A stretch of 64,000 nt of DNA, taken from Robiginitomaculum sp. (lineage in GTDB: Bacteria > Pseudomonadota > Alphaproteobacteria > Caulobacterales > Maricaulaceae). A program made the position numbers and the translations under genes. Numbering within the stretch: position 1 is the stretch's first letter; each line of letters opens with the position of its first letter. The DNA lies in contig NVXG01000030.1 of assembly GCA_002733805.1 (NCBI GenBank), positions 1 to 64,000 on the forward strand. The letters are read 5' to 3'. The notes under the pieces were generated by a model. That model was given only the letters and a program-made list of their open reading frames with translations, was not told the DNA's origin and searched no databases. Below, piece after piece: positions 25,359 to 33,532 of the stretch.

Positions 25359-25692
25359 AATTGCAGCCTGTGTATTCGAACCAGAATGTGGTTTATGTCT
25401 GGTGCAGAGCTTTGCAACCGTCAAGAGCACCAGAATCAAATTTTCCGTGTAGTCAAGGTTGACATAGGACAGGATTTTGTAATTTACATCAATTATCGGT
25501 TATAAACTTTTATTATATAACGAAATAACTATTAGAAATTCTATAGTAAGACTTCAATACAACCGATATAACAACACATAATATATATTATGCGCGTTAT
25601 TATTGACGTGACAAAATGCTTCACCCCAATTGCACCACGGCTCTGTGCCCTTTATCAAAATTGGCTAGTTTTATTTTTGACAGGAAAATCTC
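25359..25692. other. AT-rich divergent intergenic region
   Basis: About 330 bases between the SQR-like gene and the gene at 25693, clearly more AT-rich than the surroundings between about 25480 and 25605. It holds a perfect 16-bp palindrome and a TTGACG at 25603-25608 that could be a -35 box for the plus-strand gene. No coding sequence was seen. Confidence 0.5.
25577..25592. repeat. Perfect 16-bp palindrome CATAATATATATTATG
   Basis: The sequence equals its reverse complement over all 16 bases. It lies in the AT-rich stretch about 100 bases before the gene at 25693 and 220 bases before the divergent SQR-like gene. It could be an operator; the low complexity makes chance a possibility. Confidence 0.5.
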
Positions 25693-26124
25693 ATGGTAAA
25701 ATGGGATGAAAAATCGATCGCGCATGTGTACCAAGGCATGCGAGACCATTCCCTGCCCTATGCCGAATGGTCCCATCAAGCCCACATCTCAACTGGGTTG
25801 GCATTTTTGGATGAATTTGGCCTGGAACAAGCCGAGATTCTGATGCCTAAGGCTATTTGGACGTATAATGCATCACTCGGAAACGAAAACAGCGATACGG
25901 AGGGCTATCACCACACGATTACCCTGCTTTATTTGCGGGTGCTCGATACGTTGCGAAACAAGTGCGGCTCAACAGACCTGCAAAGCTTGGTCCGCGCCGC
26001 CCTGCAGAGTGAAATTGCTGATAAATCATGGCCTCTGACCCACTATTCCAAAGAATTGCTTTTTAGCGTGAAGGCACGCAAAAACTGGGTGGAGCCTGAC
26101 TTGAAGCCATTGCCCACATCATAA
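25693..26124 (+). CDS. Conserved protein of unknown function with histidine motifs
   Basis: 143 residues, no signal peptide. AGGAAA precedes the ATG. Three histidine-containing motifs stand out: 'AEWSHQAHISTGLAFLDEFG' (H-x-x-H), 'TEGYHHTITLLYLRVLD' and 'WPLTHYSKELLFSVKARKNWVEPDLKPLP'. The pattern W-S-H-x-A-H ... G-Y-H-x-T-x-T ... H-x-S-x-x-x-L-x-S resembles a family of small uncharacterised bacterial proteins I have seen but cannot name. The spacing suggests a helical metal-binding bundle like DinB-type folds. It is isolated: the gene after it points the other way. Confidence 0.72.
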   Translation: MVKWDEKSIAHVYQGMRDHSLPYAEWSHQAHISTGLAFLDEFGLEQAEILMPKAIWTYNASLGNENSDTEGYHHTITLLYLRVLDTLRNKCGSTDLQSLVRAALQSEIADKSWPLTHYSKELLFSVKARKNWVEPDLKPLPTS

Positions 26125-26143
26125 ACATTTTGGAATAACCTTA

Positions 26144-27364
26144 TTATTTCAACAGCAAAATGGCTCGAAAATCATTGACGTTTGTACCCGTTGGGCCGGT
26201 GTGAATGCTGGTGCCCAATTTCTTGAAGAATCCACCAGAATCGCATGCGCTCACGGCGCGCGCCAAGTCTTGCGATCTGTTACGGGTTTTCTCGCTGGCG
26301 AACCAGGCACCAGCCTCTCCATCCGATCCGTCACAGCCATCGGTATCTATTGCCAAGGCAGCGATTTGCATCTTATTGGGTGCCGACCTAGCCAAATGAG
26401 CCAGAAAATGCCGGTTGGGGCCGCCTTGCCCAGCGCCGCTCACTTCTACATTGGCCTCCCCGCCAGACAGCAACAATATGGGTGATTGGCCATTTAACAG
26501 AGTGACCCTCTGCAAATGAACGCGCGCCAATGCCTCAGCATTTCCCTCCAATGCATCGCCCAAGTTAAGCACGCGCAGACCTTGCGCTTTTGCCCAGCCC
26601 TCTGCTGCTTGTAACGCAGTTGCGCCGCTACCAATCAAACGGGTATCCACCTGCGGATGAATATTGTTCTGTATTGAAACAGACAAAATACCCTTTCGGA
26701 TATGCTTTGATATTTTAATCCCAGCCCGATCCAATATCGCCAGACATCCCTTTGCATCAGGTCGGTTGGGTGCAAATGGCCCTGATGCCACTAGGTTCGG
26801 ATCGTTCCCGGGTACATCCGAGAGAACCAATGCCTGGATTGGCTGTTTAGCAACAAACCGGGCCAAACTACCGCCCTTTACGCTAGAGAGCACTGCCCGG
26901 ACCTGATTTAACCGGCCAATTGATGTGCCCTTGGCCAGCAATTGCGAAATGATCGATTGTTTTTCGGACAATGAGATGAATGATGCCGGCCCACAACATA
27001 CGCTGGAACCACCGCCGGAAATCAATGCCAAAACTGGGTTATTGCTGCTCTTCAGCATTTCAATGATTTCATTTGTTGCGTCAATCCCATTTTGGTCCGG
27101 CAGCGGATGGGCGGCTGATCGCACCTTGATCCATTGGCAATTGGCTTCATAACCATACGGTACAACCACTATTCCTTGCGCCGCCGACCCTAAAGTTTTT
27201 TCTATCCCCAGCGCCATGTGGGCAGCCGCTTTTCCCATTCCAACAACGGTTAAGGCCTGGCCTTTTAAATCAACAATATGAGGTTGCACCAAGCGTTCAG
27301 GCTTGACGGCTGCCAGTGCCTTTTGCATGAGGGACAACAGGAATTTTTCTGGTTCAATGTTCAT
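26144..27364 (-). CDS. Glycerate 2-kinase (GckA/MOFRL type)
   Basis: 406 residues of the glycerate kinase family with N-terminal DUF4147 and C-terminal MOFRL domains, phosphorylating D-glycerate to 2-phosphoglycerate. Motifs: 'LTVVGMGKAAAHMALGIE', 'LALISGGGSSVCCGPAS', 'LVLSDVPGNDPNLVASGPFAPN', 'PILLLSGGEANVEVSGAGQGGPNRHFLAHLA' and 'AALAIDTDGCDGSDGEAGAWF'. All glycine-rich active-site loops are intact. The product feeds enolase, whose gene is also in this window. The start is uncertain. I use ATG 27364 (MNIEPEKF); the track's 27421 start would overlap mazG. The start is only 12 bases from the divergent mazG start, so its promoter must lie in mazG coding sequence. Confidence 0.9.
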   Translation of the reverse strand: MNIEPEKFLLSLMQKALAAVKPERLVQPHIVDLKGQALTVVGMGKAAAHMALGIEKTLGSAAQGIVVVPYGYEANCQWIKVRSAAHPLPDQNGIDATNEIIEMLKSSNNPVLALISGGGSSVCCGPASFISLSEKQSIISQLLAKGTSIGRLNQVRAVLSSVKGGSLARFVAKQPIQALVLSDVPGNDPNLVASGPFAPNRPDAKGCLAILDRAGIKISKHIRKGILSVSIQNNIHPQVDTRLIGSGATALQAAEGWAKAQGLRVLNLGDALEGNAEALARVHLQRVTLLNGQSPILLLSGGEANVEVSGAGQGGPNRHFLAHLARSAPNKMQIAALAIDTDGCDGSDGEAGAWFASEKTRNRSQDLARAVSACDSGGFFKKLGTSIHTGPTGTNVNDFRAILLLK

Positions 27365-27376
27365 TTGGAGAGTCAA

Positions 27377-28177
27377 ATGCAAACCTCGTCGCAAATCAAC
27401 CAATTGCTGGAGATCATGCACAGCTTGCGAACCCCAAAAACCGGCTGCCCGTGGGATTTGGAGCAGAACTTTGCCAGCATCGCCCCCTACACCATCGAAG
27501 AAGCTTACGAGGTAGCAGACGCAATCGACCGCAAAGATATGGGCGATCTGCGCGATGAACTGGGCGATTTATTATTTCAAGTAGTTTTCCAGGCGCAAAT
27601 TGCCAAGGAAGCCGGGCTTTTTGATTTTGACGATATCGTTCAAGCCATAAGCGACAAGATGATCCGACGACATCCTCATGTCTTTGGAACCCAAAAAATC
27701 GCCGATGCTGATGCCCAGACTGAGGCATGGGAGCAACAAAAGGCCAAGGAGCGTGCCACAAAAGGTGAAAAAAGTCGACTGGATGATATTCCGATCGGGT
27801 TACCCGCTACGTTGCGCGCCTTGAAAATTCAATCCCGGGCAGCCCGATCCGGGTTTGATTGGCCCGACTTGTCACCGGTTTTTGCCAAATTGCAGGAAGA
27901 AGTCTCTGAGCTGCAAGACGCAATCAACACCGAACCTCAAAACATGGATGATATTGAATCGGAATTAGGTGATTTATTGTTTGTTTGCATAAACTTGTCC
28001 ATGAAATTTAAATTGAACCCAGAGCGTGCTTTAAACCAGACCAACCTTAAATTCATTCGACGGTTTCAATATATTGAAACGGCCTTGGCTGCTGATGGCA
28101 AAACCCCTGAAGACGTAACTTTGGATGAAATGGATCGGTTGTGGGATGAAGCCAAATCGAAAGAAACCGTTGATTAA
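27377..28177 (+). CDS. mazG: Nucleoside triphosphate pyrophosphohydrolase
   Basis: 266 residues with two MazG repeats. The first reads 'CPWDLEQNFASIAPYTIEEAYEVADAIDR' and 'DLRDELGDLLFQVVFQAQIA', giving the metal-binding E-x-x-E ... E-x-x-D pattern. The second half has 'EEVSELQDAIN' and 'DIESELGDLLFVCINLSMKF'. The enzyme hydrolyses noncanonical or all NTPs to NMP and pyrophosphate. I start at ATG 27377 because GGAGAG lies 6 bases upstream and the track's 27278 start adds 33 residues that shadow the divergent gene. It converges on hflX with 7 bases between. mazG next to hflX and hfq is a conserved alphaproteobacterial arrangement. Confidence 0.94.
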   Translation: MQTSSQINQLLEIMHSLRTPKTGCPWDLEQNFASIAPYTIEEAYEVADAIDRKDMGDLRDELGDLLFQVVFQAQIAKEAGLFDFDDIVQAISDKMIRRHPHVFGTQKIADADAQTEAWEQQKAKERATKGEKSRLDDIPIGLPATLRALKIQSRAARSGFDWPDLSPVFAKLQEEVSELQDAINTEPQNMDDIESELGDLLFVCINLSMKFKLNPERALNQTNLKFIRRFQYIETALAADGKTPEDVTLDEMDRLWDEAKSKETVD

Positions 28178-28184
28178 GTCGAGC

Positions 28185-29507
28185 TTACCAGCGGCTATTG
28201 TTCGGTGCGGGCAGCAATTTCGGAAACGCCGATTGAAACCGCCCGACCGCAATCTGGTTTAGTTTCACCACGCAGGCCAGATCGCCAAACTCATCAGGTT
28301 CGCAGCTAAGCACCTGCCCATTTGTATGTAACCAACTCAGGGCCGCGCCTGAATTCGAAGGAACAACCAGTTCTATGGTTTGCTCACGCGTCTGCAAAAT
28401 TCCGGAAACCCGTTCCAATAAAGCATCCAGCCCGACACCGGTCTCGGCTGAAATTAAAACAGGCGGCATGTCCATTTTTTTGGCTTTACCGCGCAAGTAA
28501 TCTAGATCTTCTTCCGATAACAAATCGATTTTGTTCCAGACCTCGAGCATTTTTGGTTCAGAACCGCCCTCTTCTTTTAATTTTTTAAGCACGCTTTCAA
28601 CGTCTTGTTTTTGCTCCAAGGTCTGCGCGCTGGCAATATCTCGAACGTGAAGGATCAAATCGGCTTGGGTTACCTCTTCCAGTGTCGCACGAAAAGCGGC
28701 GATCAATTCCGTCGGCAAATTGGATATAAATCCAACGGTGTCCGATAAGACTGCTTCCTTGTTGTTCTCCAGTATGATCTCGCGAATGGTGGGATCCAGC
28801 GTGGCAAACAACATGTCTTCGACTAGGACATTGGCCTCAGTCAGCTGATTAAACAAAGTTGACTTACCCGCATTGGTATAGCCAACCAGCGCGATCATCG
28901 GGCAATCACGTTTTACTCTGGCCTGACGGTGCAATTGCCGTGTACGGCGCACTTTTTCAAGCAATCGCCCTAAAGAAATTGCCTTCTCGGACAGCGCCCG
29001 ACGATCAGATTCGATTTGCCGCTCGCCCGGCCCGGCCAAAAAACCCTTACCGCCTCGTTGTCGTTCCAAATGGGTCCAAGTTCGAACCAACCTGGATCGT
29101 TCATAAGAGATTCGGGCCAGCTCAACCTGCAAACGCCCTTCTTTGGTTCTAGCTCGTTTGGAAAAAATTTCTAGAATCAGCCCCGTGCGATCTAATACTT
29201 TTACATGCAGCCGTTCCTCAAGGTTTCTCTGCTGCACCGGGGTCAACTGGCCATTAAAAATAAGCAGGTCAGCTTGTTCTGCTTGCAAATTATCCTTGAG
29301 TTGCTCGATAGCACCGCCGCCCAAAAACGTTGCTGGGATAATTTTCTTTATTTTCAAGGTTTGCGCGTGGCTAACAACCAAGTCCAGAGCCAAGGTAAGT
29401 CCCACGGCCTCATTCAGGCCATTTTCAGGGTCAAGCTCACGATTTTCAGAGCGGACAACTGGATGGATAACAATTGCACTTTGAGGTGCTTCATCAACCG
29501 GTATCAA
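28185..29507 (-). CDS. hflX: GTPase HflX
   Basis: 440 residues. The N-terminal HflX domain ('[41 protein letters not shown]') and the helical linker ('[19 protein letters not shown]') precede the G domain with '[15 protein letters not shown]' (G1), '[10 protein letters not shown]' (G3) and 'EVWNKIDLL' (G4). It acts on stalled or heat-damaged ribosomes. The only long-frame start is a TTG at 29507 whose last two bases begin the hfq stop (TTGA), so hflX translation is probably coupled to hfq. It lies at the end of the dusB-to-hflX minus-strand run. Confidence 0.95.
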   Translation of the reverse strand: MIPVDEAPQSAIVIHPVVRSENRELDPENGLNEAVGLTLALDLVVSHAQTLKIKKIIPATFLGGGAIEQLKDNLQAEQADLLIFNGQLTPVQQRNLEERLHVKVLDRTGLILEIFSKRARTKEGRLQVELARISYERSRLVRTWTHLERQRGGKGFLAGPGERQIESDRRALSEKAISLGRLLEKVRRTRQLHRQARVKRDCPMIALVGYTNAGKSTLFNQLTEANVLVEDMLFATLDPTIREIILENNKEAVLSDTVGFISNLPTELIAAFRATLEEVTQADLILHVRDIASAQTLEQKQDVESVLKKLKEEGGSEPKMLEVWNKIDLLSEEDLDYLRGKAKKMDMPPVLISAETGVGLDALLERVSGILQTREQTIELVVPSNSGAALSWLHTNGQVLSCEPDEFGDLACVVKLNQIAVGRFQSAFPKLLPAPNNSRW

Positions 29508-29758
29508 TCTTCGCCTTCTTCTTCTTCAGATGACTCAAACAACGAAACCGGTGCCGAAGGCATAATCGTTGAAATGGCGTGTTTATATACCAATTGAGAA
29601 TGTCCATCGCGGCGAAGTAACATGCAAAAATTATCGAACCAAGTCACAATGCCCTGCAGCTTTACGCCATTTACCAGAAAAATTGTGAGCGGTGTTTTTG
29701 TTTTTCGGACGGTGTTCAAAAAAGTGTCTTGCAAGTTTTGCTTCTTGTCTGCGGGCAT
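29504..29758 (-). CDS. hfq: RNA chaperone Hfq
   Basis: 84 residues starting [23 protein letters not shown] with GGAG upstream; the track start 29803 adds 15 residues with no ribosome site. Sm1 is '[33 protein letters not shown]' and Sm2 is '[12 protein letters not shown]', giving the hexameric ring that pairs small RNAs with mRNAs. The C-terminal tail is short and strongly acidic ('[12 protein letters not shown]'), like the acidic tip known to regulate RNA release in enterobacterial Hfq. The stop overlaps the hflX start. Confidence 0.97.
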   Translation of the reverse strand: MPADKKQNLQDTFLNTVRKTKTPLTIFLVNGVKLQGIVTWFDNFCMLLRRDGHSQLVYKHAISTIMPSAPVSLFESSEEEEGED

Positions 29759-29853
29759 GAGTTTGCTCCATTTTTGTTTTTTTGAGCGATTCGGTAAATT
29801 CAAGTTTACGCTATTGTTTGACCGTTGGGAACAAATATACGGTCATTTATCAG

Positions 29854-30720
29854 CTATTCTCGATCAGCCTGCTTGGCACCATGATCCAGATAGGCCTGCC
29901 GCAAGCTGGTTGTCAAAGCGCCGGGGCGGCCATCACCGACCTGAACTCCATCAATAGCAATCACTGGCATGGCCAAAGTTGTTGCTGCCGAGATAAATGC
30001 CTCCGTAGCATTTTGGGCTTCGGCAACGGTGAAGCTACGCTCCTCGATTTTTAGTTGGTGTTGCTCGGCAATGCCCAACAAGGTCAATCGCGTTACGCCG
30101 CCCAGAATATCTGAACCAAGCGCCCGGGTGACCAGAACCTTGTCCTTGGTCACGATCCAAGCATTGGTCGATGATCCTTCGGTGACAAAGCCCTTGTCAT
30201 CCACAAACCACGCTTCATACGCGCCTTGCTCTCTTGCTTTTTGTTTGGCCAGTACATTAGGCAATAGCGAGATGGATTTGATATCGCACCTCTGCCAGCG
30301 AATGTCGGTAATGGTTCGAATTTCGACACCGAGTTTTGCCTTTTTATGTCCAATCGCCGGATCGACAGACTTGGCAGTTACGACGATGGACGGTTCGATA
30401 TCAACATCCCAAGCATGGTCGCGCGGCGCGACACCCCGGGTTATTTGCAAATATACCATGCCCTCTTGCACACGATTGCGCCGCACGACTTCATCCAAGA
30501 TCACATCCAGAGCGCGCTCGGTGAGCCTCATTGGAATATCAAGTTCACGAAGAGAGCGCCGCAACCGTTTCATATGCAATGCATGGTCCTGCAATGCGCC
30601 AGCGCGCACCGCCCAGACTTCATAGACACCATCGGCAAATTGAAAGCCGCGATCTTCAATATGAACGGCCGCCAGATTATGAGCGCCATAGCTTCCGTTG
30701 ACATAAGCAATTCTTGACAT
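29854..30720 (-). CDS. dat: D-amino-acid transaminase
   Basis: 288 residues of PLP fold type IV. It begins 'RIAYVNGSYGAHNLAAVHIEDRGFQFADGVYEVW', the family N-terminus. The PLP lysine is in 'RCDIKSISLLPNVLAKQKA', and 'EGSSTNAWIV' and 'GSDILGGVTRLTLL' bind the phosphate. It makes D-alanine or D-glutamate from keto acids for peptidoglycan, or participates in D-amino acid breakdown. Branched-chain transaminases share this fold, but the sequence is closer to D-alanine transaminases. It lies between trkH (4-base gap) and hfq, a position conserved in Alphaproteobacteria. Confidence 0.9.
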   Translation of the reverse strand: MSRIAYVNGSYGAHNLAAVHIEDRGFQFADGVYEVWAVRAGALQDHALHMKRLRRSLRELDIPMRLTERALDVILDEVVRRNRVQEGMVYLQITRGVAPRDHAWDVDIEPSIVVTAKSVDPAIGHKKAKLGVEIRTITDIRWQRCDIKSISLLPNVLAKQKAREQGAYEAWFVDDKGFVTEGSSTNAWIVTKDKVLVTRALGSDILGGVTRLTLLGIAEQHQLKIEERSFTVAEAQNATEAFISAATTLAMPVIAIDGVQVGDGRPGALTTSLRQAYLDHGAKQADRE

Positions 30721-30724
30721 TGAA

Positions 30725-32122
30725 TTATTCTCTCCAGAATTCTGGCGAAAGAATGGCCACGGCAGCCAAAATTTCTATTCGGCCCAACGACATGGCCAAA
30801 GCGATCCCGACCAAAAATGGGTCTGATATGCTCGATAGGTCCCCCGCAATGCCTGATGGGCCGATATAGGACGGTCCTGCATTGGATATCGCAGCAATTG
30901 CAATCTGGGAAGCTTGCCCAAAATCAATGTTTGCTAAGCCTAAAAAGATAACCAGAAACGCGATAATCATCGCATAGCCCAAGACATAAGCCCATAATCC
31001 AACCAGCTCATGCGGCCCGATAGTCATTTGTCGAAAATGGATCGGCCGGGTGCTGGATGGATGCGACAGTTTGGATAAATCCACTCCAGTCTGGCGAAAC
31101 AGGATCAGAAACCGGATGATTTTAACACCTCCTGCGGTCGATACCGCAGCCCCGCCAACCAGAACCAAGGCCATCAATACTGGCTTTGGTATCTCGGAAA
31201 ACCCTTGCTGACCCATCGGGATTGCAGTGGTGGAAATCAGCGAGACCGCGTTTTGTACTGCATTTGCGAACGGTTGGCCCAAGGTCACGAACAAGATTGC
31301 GGTCAGAGCCAGAATGACCAGTAATCCCCTTGATTCCAAATCATTCCAATAGTGCGTGCGTCGCTGTAGGACATCCCAATGTAAGGCAAAACCAAGCGCG
31401 CCGAATAACATCCCAAATGTACCAAACCAGGCACCAAACACGCTGGCGCTGGTATAGTAATCTTGGCCCGCTGGCACAAATCCCCCGGTGGAAATGGAGC
31501 CCATTGTCAACAACACGGCTTCGAACCGTGGCGTACCAGACGCCAGCATGCTGAGCAAAAGCAAGAGTGACGCCCCCGTATAGACCAACAACATTGAGCG
31601 CGAAATCGGCCCTATCCTAGCGGCTATATTGCCTTTTTCTATGGTCAGAAATGGGGATCGATGTACGCCCGGCGCAGTCATATTTAAAGGCGCAAGCACC
31701 AGCAATGCCAAAACGATTGACGCATAGCCACCCATCCATTGCAGGCCAGCCTGCCAAAGAAAAAACGATTGAGGGAAACTCTCGCGATCAACGATAATGG
31801 CGCCGGTTGTGGTGATCTGTGAACTGGCATCAGCATAGGCGCGTATCCAGCCTGCAGAGCCATCTAATTCCATCGTGGGAATGGCGGCCATAATGGGCAA
31901 TAAAACCCAAAATAACACCAATAATACGATTGAGCGGCGCAAAGACAATCGGATATCCCCGCCTTTGGCAATCAGCGTAAAAACCAACCCGACAACCACA
32001 TTGGCAAAGGCTGTAAAACCAAACGCGGTAACCGCATCGGATTCCTCCCATGCAAAAGCCAAAGCGAAACAGAACAAGGCCAATAACGCCAATCCGAAAC
32101 AGGCAAATGCCAAAAATTTCAA
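30725..32122 (-). CDS. trkH: Trk potassium uptake system membrane subunit TrkH
   Basis: 465 residues with about ten hydrophobic segments and four pore-loop regions. The filters read 'QITTTGAIIV', 'SISTGGFVPAG', 'ISTTAIPMGQQGF' and 'AISNAGPSYIGP'. The first, second and fourth fit the T-x-G pattern. The third has Ile-Pro where the conserved filter glycine (TTAGF in E. coli-type TrkH) is expected. The protein imports K+ with TrkA as its cytosolic regulator, whose gene lies immediately upstream. The track start at 32122 is a TTG with no close Shine-Dalgarno, so the true start is uncertain. Confidence 0.92.
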   Translation of the reverse strand: MKFLAFACFGLALLALFCFALAFAWEESDAVTAFGFTAFANVVVGLVFTLIAKGGDIRLSLRRSIVLLVLFWVLLPIMAAIPTMELDGSAGWIRAYADASSQITTTGAIIVDRESFPQSFFLWQAGLQWMGGYASIVLALLVLAPLNMTAPGVHRSPFLTIEKGNIAARIGPISRSMLLVYTGASLLLLLSMLASGTPRFEAVLLTMGSISTGGFVPAGQDYYTSASVFGAWFGTFGMLFGALGFALHWDVLQRRTHYWNDLESRGLLVILALTAILFVTLGQPFANAVQNAVSLISTTAIPMGQQGFSEIPKPVLMALVLVGGAAVSTAGGVKIIRFLILFRQTGVDLSKLSHPSSTRPIHFRQMTIGPHELVGLWAYVLGYAMIIAFLVIFLGLANIDFGQASQIAIAAISNAGPSYIGPSGIAGDLSSISDPFLVGIALAMSLGRIEILAAVAILSPEFWRE

Positions 32123-32158
32123 AATACCAATAATTGCCGTACTCCAGATCAGGTTGGG

Positions 32159-33532
32159 TTAGAAATAATCGGCACTGACGCGAAACATTTTCTCGACCAC
32201 AGGAACTTTGTCTCGTTCAACAAACAAGATGACATGATCATCCGGCTTAACCACGAAGGACCCGCTGGGAAACAGAACTTCATCATTTCTGGTCACCGCG
32301 CCGACACGAATACCATCCGGAATATCCAATTCTAGCAAAGGTTTACCAACTAAAGGTGATGTAGATAATGCAATGGCTTCGATCACTTCTGCCTGACCGT
32401 CCTCAACCGTTTGGACTGCCAAAATACGTCCGCGCCTAACGTGTTGCAAAATGGTTGAAATCGTGGTCTCGCGCGGATCCACAAAGATATCCACCTTTAA
32501 GGGTTCTTTGAGTGAGTTCAAAGTCCGGTCGTTAACTAGGCATAAAGTACGTCGCACCCCAAACTCTTTGGCCAGTCCGGCCGATAACACATTTACCCGA
32601 TCATCATCAGTCAGGCTGATGGCGATATCAGTGCTATCCATCCCGGCTTCAATCAACGTATCCCGATCCAGACCATCACCGTGCAACACAACGGTTTTTT
32701 TCAAAGAGATCGAGGCCTGTTGGGCTGTTTTCTTATCAATTTCGATCATGCGAACCCGGACACCGGCCATTGTTTCCAGCTCACGCGCTACATGTACGCC
32801 GATATTACCGCCGCCAATCATGACGATTTTTCGCCCGCGATCTTCAGTTCGACCCAATATGTCCAAGGTTCGGGCAATTTGGTTTTTATGGGCGATAACA
32901 TACACCTCATCACCGGCCAAAATTTGATCCTCGCCTTTTGGAACGAATAATTTCCCGGCCCGCTTCACCCCGACAACCATCGAATGCAAATCCGGGAACA
33001 ATTCGGTGAGTTGGGTCAAAACCGTGTTGGCGATCGGGCAATTGTCGAGCAATCGCACCCCAAGCAAACTGACCCGACCATTTGAAAATGGTGTGTTCAT
33101 AAAGGCACCCGGTGTCGTAACCCGTTGCAAAACGGCCCGCGCCACCTCCAATTCCGGGGAAATGATGACATCAATCGGCATGTTATTACGAGAGAATAGA
33201 TCCTGCCACGCCGGGTCCAGATAGCTTTGCGCCCGCACTCGGGCAATCTTGGTCTGCACATCAAATAAGGAATGAGCCAACTGACAGGCAACCATGTTCA
33301 CTTCGTCGAGATAGGTAACAGCGATAATCATATCGGCGGTTTCAATACCGGCCCGAACCAACACCTCCGGATGCGCGCCATGACCGACTACGCCTCTGAC
33401 ATCCAGATTTGTACTGATTTTCTGAATTAGCGAGTTGGATAAATCTATGACTGTCACTTCGTTATTTTCGGCGCACAGTTTCTCGGCAATACCATACCCG
33501 ACCCGACCGGCGCCGCAGATGATAACTTTCAT
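32159..33532 (-). CDS. trkA: Trk potassium uptake system NAD-binding subunit TrkA
   Basis: 457 residues with two RCK units. The first Rossmann motif is 'MKVIICGAGRVGYGIAEKLCAENNEVTVIDLS' and the second 'IVMIGGGNIGVHVARELE'. Each is followed by a C-terminal RCK/TrkA-C part ('GVRLLDNCPIANTVLTQL' and 'IALSTSPLVGKPLLELDIPDGIRVGAV'). It binds NAD(H) and nucleotides on the cytoplasmic face of TrkH and gates it. Its ATG shares a base with the ntrX stop (TAATG), and trkH follows 36 bases later. The linkage of ntrYX to trkAH is a known alphaproteobacterial arrangement. Confidence 0.96.
   Translation of the reverse strand: MKVIICGAGRVGYGIAEKLCAENNEVTVIDLSNSLIQKISTNLDVRGVVGHGAHPEVLVRAGIETADMIIAVTYLDEVNMVACQLAHSLFDVQTKIARVRAQSYLDPAWQDLFSRNNMPIDVIISPELEVARAVLQRVTTPGAFMNTPFSNGRVSLLGVRLLDNCPIANTVLTQLTELFPDLHSMVVGVKRAGKLFVPKGEDQILAGDEVYVIAHKNQIARTLDILGRTEDRGRKIVMIGGGNIGVHVARELETMAGVRVRMIEIDKKTAQQASISLKKTVVLHGDGLDRDTLIEAGMDSTDIAISLTDDDRVNVLSAGLAKEFGVRRTLCLVNDRTLNSLKEPLKVDIFVDPRETTISTILQHVRRGRILAVQTVEDGQAEVIEAIALSTSPLVGKPLLELDIPDGIRVGAVTRNDEVLFPSGSFVVKPDDHVILFVERDKVPVVEKMFRVSADYF

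Noticed and set aside
29969-30625. 218-residue plus-strand ORF inside dat
   Set aside because: Antisense to dat, which has the full PLP-enzyme motifs; the Ser/Thr/Arg-rich translation is typical of a shadow frame.
32451-32927. 158-residue plus-strand ORF inside trkA
   Set aside because: Antisense shadow of trkA; low-complexity Ser/Arg/Thr content and no independent signals.
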